Assembly (NCBI GenBank): GCA_964019165.1
Contig: OZ025281.1
Coordinates: forward strand, 2,620,740-2,684,739
Source: Mastigias papua
Taxonomy: Eukaryota; Cnidaria; Scyphozoa; Rhizostomeae; Mastigiidae
Direction of reading: 5' to 3'
Length of the DNA: 64,000 bases
A program made the translations under genes and the position numbers. Below, piece by piece: positions 44,471 to 56,400 of the stretch (its first letter is position 1; every line of letters begins with the position of its first letter). The notes beneath the pieces are model-generated. The model was not told where the DNA came from, searched no databases, and was given only the letters and a program-made list of their open reading frames with translations.

Positions 44471-47400
44471 CTGCAACGGAAAAATGGAGATTACCTAATA
44501 ATAAGATTATGGTGTCTTTTATTATTACTGATATCTTTTCATAATAAATTAAGCATTAGAAATAACAGACAGTAAGATTTTTCTACATAAACGAGGTAGG
44601 ATCGTCACATATGTTTGACCGTCTGACAAGAGGTGTGGTATAAAGTGATGTGTCCATACAGTAAACTGCTCTATTCCGTTGCTACATGCATTCCGTACGA
44701 TGGTGCCTCTGCAGAAGACAGCATGACTGACAATGTTAGTTTAGGCTGGTGGAGGCATAATGCTTATATATTGTTACTTACCAATCTCGTTATGAATCGA
44801 ATTGTGCAGTGCAATTCGTACCATAGACTCAAAAGCTGCAAAAGATCCAGCTGGATGACGTAGGACTTTCTTCACTGCACGAACTCCCATTGGCTTGCCA
44901 TTGAAACTCCTCCGCAGACAGCCACTCTTTTTTTTGCCTTCGGTAAATTCTACGTTGGTGTTAGGATCCCCAATGACATATGCAATAGAGTCCAGAACTT
45001 CGGTTTTCTCATCAAATTCAGGAGTTTTGAACGAGCCTGAAATAAGGCGGTTTTGGGTAGCAAAAAGTTCAATGTACTTACAAAGCAGTTTGAAGTAAGC
45101 AAAGAAAAACAAACACCATGTAAAGTGGACTGCTAGGGCTAGAAGAGGTTCCGTCCCCATTAATAATGAGTTTTTGTCAACTTATTAGAGCAATACCCAC
45201 GACCTTGTTACAAAGCTTCCACCTCCCCAAACCTTTCTCTTCGAATTCGGGCGAATTGTAAATCTGATCCTGGAGAATACTGACGGAACATACCCCCACA
45301 GTCTCCTTGTAGCGCCACCACTACATGCTGACGACTAATGGGACTTAATCTTCATAACAGTAATAATATAATAATAATAATAACTTCTTTATTTATGGCT
45401 GGCTGTTATTGCTAGCTCACGTGCTAATTTAAGCCAACCGAAACTTAAATACAAGATGCTATAATAAACTAAATCTAAATTACAGAAGAGAGAATATTAT
45501 TAAAGAATATAACTTTAAAAACCCTAAATTACCTATATACAGTCTGCACAACCTACAACTGTAATCAAAATCATAGCTCCCTCCCTCCCCTCCCTCCCTC
45601 CCCTTGTGAGGCGTCGCGTAAAGGGTGAATGATCCCTTATATGTGTAGGCTGCAGGGCTGATATGGCATAGCATACTCCTTGCAGTATCGTTTATGTACT
45701 TTGTGTTTTTTTATTTCTTGTACTGTAAGATTTAGACGTATATATATAAAAAAAAAATCATAGCTTTATGTAATGAAAGTATGTAATGAAAATCTCAGCA
45801 CGAAACACTCATAATTAAACAGAGAAAAGAGACTTACCCTCTTTGAACGGTCCATCTTGGACACAATACTCCTTTTCTGGATCGCCATTTCCTCCCAATC
45901 CATAATCACGTTTATTCCAAATATGGATGTTCTCTTTCCATGAAACACCAGACCAGAACGCCCAGTCCCAGTAAGGTATGGTAATACGACAGTCGACTTC
46001 GCGTATCATATTTTCGAACTCTAGCATATACCAGCGATGCCATGGTAAAAAGTAGTTCTGAGTGTGAATACCTGAAAAGGAGGTAAATATATTTATGATC
46101 ATGCTCTTTTCGGTGTTAATGTGAGCGAGGCTATTTTGCCACAAGGTAAATAGAATGATCTATGAAAAATGATTGTTATTGGCTGAACATTGATTAGTGA
46201 TGCACAGAATGGTTATAAGGCCATCCTTGCTGCAAACGTATTGGGCATAATTTAATCATCTACAAGCTCGTCTTATCACAACGAGAAATCCCTTGCTCTT
46301 ATAACGAAATTTAGGCACATTTACATGAATACTGCACATCAAATGGTCTTTCACACAGATCAGATGTGAAATTGCTAGAAATTAGAGCTAGAAATTGTGA
46401 TGTGAAATTGCGAGAATATGAATGATCTGAAGGAGAGTTGAACTCGGGTCCTTTGAATATGTACGTCGATTGCAACCATTGAAAAAGTACGTACGCTCTG
46501 AAGGGGGGAGGGGTACCCAAGAAAGCGTACGAAAACTTACAAGGGGAGGGGTCTCTATAAAAACCGTACGTAAGCCTAAGTAAGCTTTAAACGCTAATTA
46601 CTTGCGAAGAGTCCTAAATAGATTCTTAAAAATCATAAACACAAGATAGTTCTGATCATGCAAAATCTTTCTAGGGTATGCATTAAATTCTGCGAACTTT
46701 GAAAATAGTGAAATAAGCACTAGATTCAAATATTTGAACGGGGGTGATGACTTAAAAGTACGTACGCTTGGGGGGATACCTTGAAAACGTACAAAGGCGC
46801 ACAATGGGGGAAGGGGGTTCATATATCGATGAATATTAAGCATATGTATTTTTTGAACAGCCCCATTGCTCAGTAGTAGAACCCTTGACGGAAAAAGTGG
46901 GGGCTCACGAGTTCAAATCCCATTCAGGACATTTATTTTCATTTGTACTTTCACCTCAAAACTTTTTCTAAATTCTGTTGTCATTACCTAAAGGTATAAA
47001 TGTGAGTTTCATGTTTTGCTCAATGGCATTACGCTACCTGAAATAAAACGATGTTTTCCGTCTTCTTTCAAAATAGGTCAATTTGCCTATTGAAAGTCCA
47101 TGAATCATCAATTGGTTTGCTTTCTAATCTGTGCTGTACTCACCTGAGAAGAAGAAAGTACTATGGATTTTGACATATTTTTCGTATTTCTTTTTGTATC
47201 TCAAATCAGAAGCCAATGTTTTGAAAGCTTTTATGAATCTTCGTCTTTCATTTAAGGTCAATTCAGTAAACTCTTTTCTGACACGTTTGCAGTTAACCAT
47301 TTGTCCATGTCTACAATCGCATCTTCTGTTACACTCGTCATGGACTTTGCCATTTCCCCTGCATTTAGTGTAAGATCCTGTAAAAGACCGATGTTTCTCA

Positions 47401-50400
47401 ATGTAAGTACAGTATGCTATATATTGTATGCAAGAGCGTGCGTGCATGCATGTCTGGGTGAATTTTTGCGTGTGTGCGTGTGCGTGTGCGTGTGCGTGTG
47501 CGTGCAGGAGGGCTCCCATAAGCATATCTCAACTTTTGTAATTAGCCAAAGTGAAACATAACATAACAAATATAGTATACCTTTTGCAAATGACAGATGA
47601 TGTTTCTTTGCAAGAGCTTTCCCTTTGTAAAATGAACTTCCAAACTTGATGGAGATACGTCCTCCATTGTAACGGTATATCACACTTGAAACTATAATAA
47701 TATGCTTATTTGCAAAGCTTTTTCTGACATAGATGTTGATCGTTTGGCTAGGATTAGCCACCATTAAAAAGATGACCTTCTTAGCATCATGGCGGCCATC
47801 CTTCTCAAGAATTCGTGAAGCTATTTCTAATGCTTTGCGTGTTGTCGATTGTTTTATAGTGGGTGCCTGCGGGCTGTATCTACAAGAAGAGAACAATTGC
47901 AAATGTAACCTTTGAACAATTGATCGATAGCCAGCAGAATACAAAGCAATAATACAATGCAAGATTATACAAGGGTGCATAAATGTACAGTGGAGTACAG
48001 TAGAGTGCATTAAATATAAAATGCCAAAATAGTTTGTAATGCACTGTAATCTAATAATGTGCAGCTAAACATTATTTCACATTAGTACATGAGACAGCAG
48101 GAAACCAGCAATAACATACGCAGCGTAAGTGTCTGATACCTGACTTTCTTCAACTCTGCTTTGAAGCATTCCCTGTTGGTACACGCGCCTAACTTGATTC
48201 GCATTTTCGCATGTGAGCCTACCGTTATCAAAGCCAGTCTGGTGGTGCTTGGTGATATGCTCATTTTGTTCGACAATTCAGCAATTCCTCTAACAATATC
48301 TCTCCACACTAGCCCATGTTTCCTACTGGTGCCCACTACAATACACACGTCTACTTTCTCAGGTGTCCTTCCACAGCCTAGAAGAGCAAGAATACAATAG
48401 GTGAGGGAAATGCTGCCAAAGCAAAACACATTCCATCTTCCAAAAAGACTCTAAAGCTTGGCAATTGCTTTATACCAGGCCATTCTAAGCAAATCAAACA
48501 TTTTATTTTAATGGAGCATTTGTTGCTATTAGATCCCTAGGGAGAAATATCTCTACTTAGTGACTCAAAGAGCATTCCCTACTATAATTGACAACCTAGA
48601 GTGGTGCCTTATTCCATTTGTTCACCTACAGAGAAATTGTTTGTAATGCTAGCTTCTTTTGCATGAAGATTAAGGAAGAGTATGCAATTAGGAAACTATA
48701 GAGGCCATGCCTACAGTTGGGTTCTGCGTCGCCTTATTCTGCTCCAAGTATACCAAATTAGCCTACCAGTCAGTGCCTATTATGGTGTGATCTTGGTCAC
48801 GCTCTGTCATCTTGCAAAACGACAATGGGGTCGAGGAAATTTGAAAATATAGTTGGTCAATTTTTGATAATGTCGGAACTCTGAAGTAGTTTTGCATCTT
48901 TTTTGACCATCATTCCGTACCATAACTTTCAGTGATACTTCGTGATATGGTAAAAAGAGAGTTAACACCATTTAACGAACGTCAAACAACATTCACTGGG
49001 CGTGGCCACCAAAATAATTATGCAAGGTGCGACCAAAGTTTTTAATTGACACCAATAGGAATCATTTGTGAGCAATGCTTTCAATACTTTTGGCTAATGA
49101 TGTCCTAAATTCTCACTAAATGGTTTTGCGCATCCCTATATCCACCTTACTTGCATATTAATAAAGGCTACATCTAATGCTCAACTGAGAAATGTTTGAA
49201 AAAGGATGGAAAACTCAATTAAAAATGCATCATTCACTCATAATTCATCGCAAATTTGAAGATTGTCGTTTAATAAAATATGAAAAAGGACTGAATTCGC
49301 TAGCACCTTAATTCCATCAAATCATAGTCAACCGGTATGCCCATATTTGATTTCGGGAATGTCTCATCTCGTACTCTAAATAATTAAAATGGCAAGTTAA
49401 TCTTGCCTTGAAAACGACAGAAAAATTGACAAGACAGAACGGAGTATGTAATCAGACTTTATTGGTAAAAACTGCTGAAAATCTTGCAAGAGATTGCTTA
49501 CAGACATCAAAAGGAACATGCTTTACTTTTCAAATGTCAATGAGTGTCCAATGCGTTCGCCTAGTGTGCAGATTATCAGCACTGGGACCTAGGCCTGTCG
49601 AGAGAGGGGGAATGGGAGTGGTACACTCTCTGGAGAAACTCTCGTCGACAAAAGCTACTTTTTATCGGCAAATCCTATGGTTTTTTGCGAAATAACGTGG
49701 TTTGCTAGCACAAAGTGTAACTTTCAAAGATATCCCCAAAAGGTATCTAGCCTGTCGGTAATAATATAAGTGTAGGCTGTGCTGTTAGAAACCAAGTATA
49801 GCTCTTGGATGCCACGCCTACACAGTCGTCATATTTCTATGTCACACCACCCCAAAAATATCATCTTCGCAACAGTCTTGCTTGAATCCTTTCACCGGAA
49901 CATCACCTGCTAGAATTTTGAGAGAACATTAATGTTGTATATGTTGTGCTAGAATATTCACTTTGCATTTTGCAGTATGTTGTAACTGATCTTACGCTGT
50001 GAGAACCTGACCTTGTGATAACAAATGCTTAAATATTCACATTTCTATAAAAAACGTGGCTGTAGTCTTTCACTGGCATAACACAAAAGACGCAGCAGAA
50101 ACCAAAAATCAAAAAGTTATCTAAAGCACAAAATAGTACAGCTTGGTGATATCTAAAAATTCATAAATCTTGATATATGTTTAGTTTCTTATATGTTTAG
50201 TTTAATAGTTTAGTTGTTTAGTCTAATAGTTTTATATGTTTAGTTTAATAGTTTTTATATTGACAGGGTACATTGTAAAACAGTCTAACTGAATGTTTTA
50301 CCATGTATAAATATCATTATTATTATAAATTATTTATTATATTATGAAAATAAAAATGTTATAAATGTTTTGTCATGTACATAAATTTGTGCTAGTCTTT

Positions 50401-53400
50401 TTGACTTTCAGTTAATAAATAGATTTGCCCTAGTTACAAATTCACAGTTTCGATTTGCAACTGTAATAAAGTGAGTCAGATCTGAACTAATTTTAGGCCC
50501 CGATGGAGAACAGGCCCAATTAACAGGCCAAATGACAAGATGGCACATGGGGGTGAGCGCTTGTAATGACCATTGTTTTCAAGCCCTGTATCCAACACAA
50601 CCGCCTTGCAAACTTCTCGTGATCCCGAAAACTCTCATTCACATCTTCTTGATCTACCCATTATAAAAAGCTTTGTTAGGACAGAGAAGATGTAGTGTGA
50701 TGTACCCACAGGTGCGGATCCAGAGTAAATTCTGACATTCGCAAAATCCTCACCGTTAGAAAAGACCACGCCCATATGACCACGCCCTAAATTTCACCCC
50801 ATTAAAAATTCAACAACTCAAAATTTTTCCAATATATTTTACTTTTTTCTCTCAAAACAAACTTGCATTGCAAAGATAAACTAGCACTGCTAGTATGATT
50901 TAAATAGGCTTTTAACTCATATTAAGTCAATACACAAAAAACCATACCTTCAAACAAAAGGTGAAACCAAATTGATGATGGAATTTTTCAATTTACAGTG
51001 TAGTTTAAATAATACATTGTTTTCCTGCCATACAAGTCCAGCCACACATATCAAAGCTATCAATGTATCAAAAGTGTACATAAATGGAAAAAGTTTTAGG
51101 CCACTGAGGCCAATGAATAAAAACTACTAAGTGCCTGCCTACAACCCACTTGAGCTACCAAATCTCATGCTTTGGATATACTGACCACCATGGTTTGAGC
51201 ACACTAGATCTGGCAAGCAGAGGCAAAAGAAATGTAAATTGCCAATGGATTACTTTATATCCAATGTGCCTTTTCATACACCTGGATTGATATTTCTATC
51301 TAGCTGTTCTTCTCTACTATAGCAAAGCCTCTATAAGTACTTACATGTAATCATCCACTTTCAGCAATATGTTATTCTATTCTTCAAAGATTCAGAAGAA
51401 ATCTCACCTTCACAGGTCAATAATTTCATGAAATCATGTAATGATTCTACATAAAGCCTTGCTGATCAATTTGGCTATCTGCTCTACTGTTAATCAGAAT
51501 ATATTGACATAGAGGACAAAAGACACAAGGAAACTGTGCACAGTGCTCAGAATTTGATAATGAGAGAATTTTGACACCCAATTGAACAAACACATGTGCA
51601 TGTCTCCACCCATTCAGCAAATTGGCAAATCAGACTTGCAGCTGGGCATGACTTTTGGTTACCCATGCTTCAGAGAAACTCAACATCTATCCCAATATTT
51701 CAATATATAATCCATCTTCAATGTAATTTTGTTCATTTGACTCAACATACCTATCAAAGTTTAGGTAACAACTTCTAGTAAAGTCTTTAAGCAGTTTAAG
51801 GGTTTTGGAAATTGCACTTGGTTATGTGTTGTGATTTGAGGCATTGACAAGAAAGTCTAGTCTAAGAAACATTCAATTCAGGTTTGTACTTGGGTATATC
51901 CAATTAAGGTATAACTTGAACTATATGATTTGGTTTTAGAGATGTCAGTTTTGTGGAAGGCAGTCCTCAAGCAGACAAAAGCAATTGAGTAGTTATTTTG
52001 CAGCATGTTGCTGCATGAAAGAATAGGTACAATACATAAAAGCTAAAGGGATCACTGTTGTGTAAAAGGGAAAAAGAGATGTGATTCATAATCCTGATAT
52101 AACAAATGCAGAAAAAGGAGGCAACAATCTTCCAATATAAAATTTCTGCATGTTTCATTTGTCAGAAATTGTGCATAATTTTTAGCTATTACTACCAATG
52201 CATCACCTGCACTACACTAAGGGTAAAACCTCTTAAAGATAATTTTTGGGAGGCTACTTGTCTCATCACTGATGCTAGACAGGTGAAGTGGATATATGGT
52301 GCATATCACTCTAGATAGGGGTAACTAAGAACAAAGCTGCAAGTACTAGTGTTGGGGCTTTTCGTTATCTAATAATATTTCCCACTGAAACTTCCCATTA
52401 CAAGTTCTTGATAAGCAAATCTGACATATATAACGTTAAACCTTACACATTTGAACGCTGTTTAACAACTTCAACTAAAGCCAGACAACCGAAACGTACC
52501 AGACTGTACTGCAAAAGCGATTGTGCATACTACATGACACATACCATCGATAACTATAAAAATAGTAGTTAAATCCGGTAATTTAGCTGACTGAGTCACA
52601 CAAATGGCATACCACTTTCAGATACTAATATCACATATTTTATAAATAAAACATAAGTACTAGACATCTAGCTGAATCAACAGGAATCTTCACCTTCTGT
52701 TACCAATAGGACCCATGCACCTAGGCCCTCAGTTGATCATGCAATACCAGCTTCCTGGAAAACTTCAAGAGGTTGCCAGTCTTACCCCTGTTCTCCATAC
52801 ACAATGATGATAGTTAAGCATCTATCAAAATCTCTATGATAACCAGTGTTTCTTCATTTAAACGTATCTCTCGTATAATTATTAGCTAATTTACTTGTCA
52901 GGTAGGCTCGATCTCACTCGCACGCATTGCCATTGTATCACGTGTATATGGTGTTCCTATGGCCCATTCCTTGGAGTACAAGTGCCAGTGTGCCAGCCCA
53001 CGCCTCCTTCGTCTCAACATTCGCAACTCGCAACGTCCTTAATTATAACTAATTATAACTTATGGGCTATCTAACATCGTTTAAGGCAACTGCATATTGG
53101 AGTCATATTACGCTGTGAGGCCGCATGCCCTCTATTACAATCCCGGCGACCAAGATTCGCAAGAAGCTTCTTCCCCATACAAAACCAATAGGCTTTTTGA
53201 TGTTGGCGTTGCGGAGTACATTCGCAAAAATGTGAAGGAACTTCGCAAAATGCTTGGCAACTGACAAGTAAACATTCGCAACTGCCTAGATACCGATAAA
53301 GGCTTGTCTGACGTTAGAAAGCGAAATTGCTTCGCAGAGGCAAACACATAAGAAACTATTTACGTAAAGTAACGAGCAAAATCACAGATTGAGGAGCCAT

Positions 53401-56400
53401 AATAGGACTATCGTTGCAATAAGTTTTACCTATTCTATTAATTTTCTTATCAATTGCCATTTTCTTGTATGCAAAAAGTTCTCTGAAAATCTGACATTCG
53501 CATCTGCGAATGTTGCGAATGTCTGGATCCGCCACTGTGTACCCATATTCAGCCAGCATTGGTCTACTAACGTAACCGCAACAATCGATATATGTTTATT
53601 ACACGTGCGAAACCACAAATAACCTAGCGACTTCTCAAAATTATACAGGCAGCTATTATTGGAATGCAAACAACGAGGTAAACAGTGCGAAGTGCCTGTA
53701 TATTGAATCATCAGCTGTTCTCGAAGAACGAAAAATGTCTTATTTGATCATTAAAAGTTGTTAATTGCTGAGCAGAGGTCATATTGTGAAACAAGCATTA
53801 TTACCGCCTGAGTATGGAATGGCAATATTGAACAGGGAAACCAAATTCAAACTGCAATTATCGCTCTAAATTGCACCTATCGTACACTCCAAAGAAATTA
53901 GCCATGTGAGAATATTGAGCACTGCCCAATCTGCTGTAGTACACGTATTTCATTTTATAAGAAACCTGGCTCAAGCCTAGTAGTAAAGCTTTCTTAATTT
54001 CTGGCCACACTGTAGTTCTAAACGTTTCTAAAACGTTTCTTAATTTACTAACAAAAATTTTAATGAAAATGATAACAAAACATAAAAGCATTGTCTCTCA
54101 TAGTGTCCGTTGGGCTTTTTGGCTTCTAAGCACATAAAACATACTATAGTGGACACTTTTAAATTGGTGGAGGAAAAATGTGTTTCCAAAACTGCGAAAG
54201 ATGACACAGACATTTCTTAAGGAGCTTAGCTCCTTCCTAGTAATTCTACCAGTTTCTTAAATTTTAAGGTGTCCATTACTAGGCTTCTTATTAATCGGTT
54301 CCTACGAAAAGCTGTGTACTACAATCAGTGGCGTAGTGTGACCTTCTCAATTTGGAGTGTTGCAAGGCAATAGGTCACAGACAGGAACCCAAGCAAAATT
54401 GGTAATTTATGAACCCTTGAGATTTACACCTTCAAATCTCAGTGCTATGATTTATGGATATATTCATACTTATTGAAGACGAACCACCCCCTCATCACCC
54501 CCAAGCTACCCCCATGGGAAAGATGCTGGTAAAACTAAGAACTGAACCTAGATCAGGCCCGTAGCCAAGGGGAACCTGGGGAAGCAAGGACCCCTGGACT
54601 TGTGAGATTTGACTCTGTACCTCCCCCAAAGACTTGAATTATATAGATATATGTATTAAATATATTGGCTGTGCCCCCCTTGTGAATTCAAGCTGGCTAC
54701 GGGCCTGCCTAGATTAGACTGAACCAAGCAACAATACCACATGTAACAGTAATACTGATCGAACAAGGTAGAGTTGTGAATCTATACGACACTCCAATAT
54801 GAGCCAATAGTACAGGAGTGGGCGCATAAGGGTTACTTCTACTATTCGAATCAAATAGACACCAATGAAAATCGAGTCTGATGCAAAGTATTGTGGAGTC
54901 GTCCAATGAAGCTATTCCACTCCTGGGGAGGCTGCAAAATGTAACGAGAATTGCGTTGATTGGAAAGGACATTTATTGGGCATGTTTAGTGAAACAATAG
55001 TATTCCCGTAGGGTCTGTTCATTACCAGGAAACTTATCCCACCTCCCACCCTATGGGGTTGAAAATGGGATGAAATCACTCTATGCCAGCATGTGAATTC
55101 CACTCCACCTTCCAGTGTATGGCTCTTGTGCCCCCAGTTTGTCGGTTTGGAGCAAATCTGCGCTGGCAGACATGTGCGAAATTCACCCAACCTTCCAGCT
55201 GGCTGAGCAATTTCATTCCAAGAGGGGGGAGATCCGGTCTGGTTGAGTGCAGGATTTCACTAGACCCGGATAACTATTTTTTCATAGAAAACAAGGTGGA
55301 AAATAGAAAGTTTCCTAGAGAAGGCTGGATCTCACCTCCCAGTATATAGACTGGAAATTGGAATAACTTTGCTCCTGTAAATATGCTCTGAGGATACAGA
55401 TCTTGTCAGCACTGAAAGCACTGAGCTGAGGTGTAAAGTTATATTCCTAGTTCCAAGGACGGCATCGCTGGGTTGCTGGATCCCCCACTTTCTGTATGTC
55501 AGCAATTTTGCTAGCTTCTCTCGTTGATTATGTATGTAGACCCCACTTTTTATTTGGTGGCGTAGTATGAGGTCCCAAATAAGTGGGCCCCCAGATAAGC
55601 GGGGTTGTTGGAAATTTTTCAAAATGAACTAAGTAGGGAGCGTTGAAATAAGTGGGGGGCGGTTAGAAATTTGTTCTACGTTCGTACAAACAGGTGGTAA
55701 TACGAAAAAGCACGAATGAAAAAAGTGTCCAAACAAAAAAGAAATGCGACCTCAATAACTTAATTCCCCCGCAGGTTTCCCTAGAAAAAGTGAGAACTGG
55801 ATAAATTGGGGAGGTCGCCTATTTGGAGCTAAAGAGCACATTACTCCGAGGACAAAACCCAACAGCATAGGCAGATGTAAGAGCGGTAACCGCAGTTTGT
55901 ACAAAATGATCAAATCTCGTAACCAAATTTGAATGAATTTTAGGTTCGAAAAGTCGCTCAATGCTAGCATTTACTGCTAAGTAAATTAAACAGAAATTTT
56001 CGACATGCTGCTATAATCAAAACTATTTTAATTGTAACAGACGTCAGGTGCCAGAATCGGAGCAGAATGTAGGGCATACTTCTTGATAACGGGAGAAGTT
56101 GAAAATTCAATACAGTACAAATCAAACGAGATTCAAGCTCACATTGCTCGCTACATGGAGGGCACAATTGGCGCGAGAGAATTCATACGGAATTGCAGTT
56201 AAGTTGCCTTGAACGGAAATCTCTAGTCCCTCTAAAAAACTTAAAAACCAACAAGATCAGGGGGAAACTGCATTAAAATACGTACGAGCCATTTACAGAG
56301 ACAATGGATAAAACTCAAAGGAAATTATTAATTATGACATTGAGCACAGCAACGTGCTTCGGAAAGAAAGGTATGGGCGGAGTACGTGCGATAAATCAAC

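Noticed and set aside
46863..46931. A functional tRNA gene
   Set aside because: A- and B-box-like motifs are present but no acceptor stem or clear anticodon arm can be formed; kept only as a tRNA-like relic.
53135..53711. Several 60-90-codon open frames near the right end of the hAT element
   Set aside because: They overlap in conflicting frames, lack transposase motifs, and partly consist of terminal repeat sequence.
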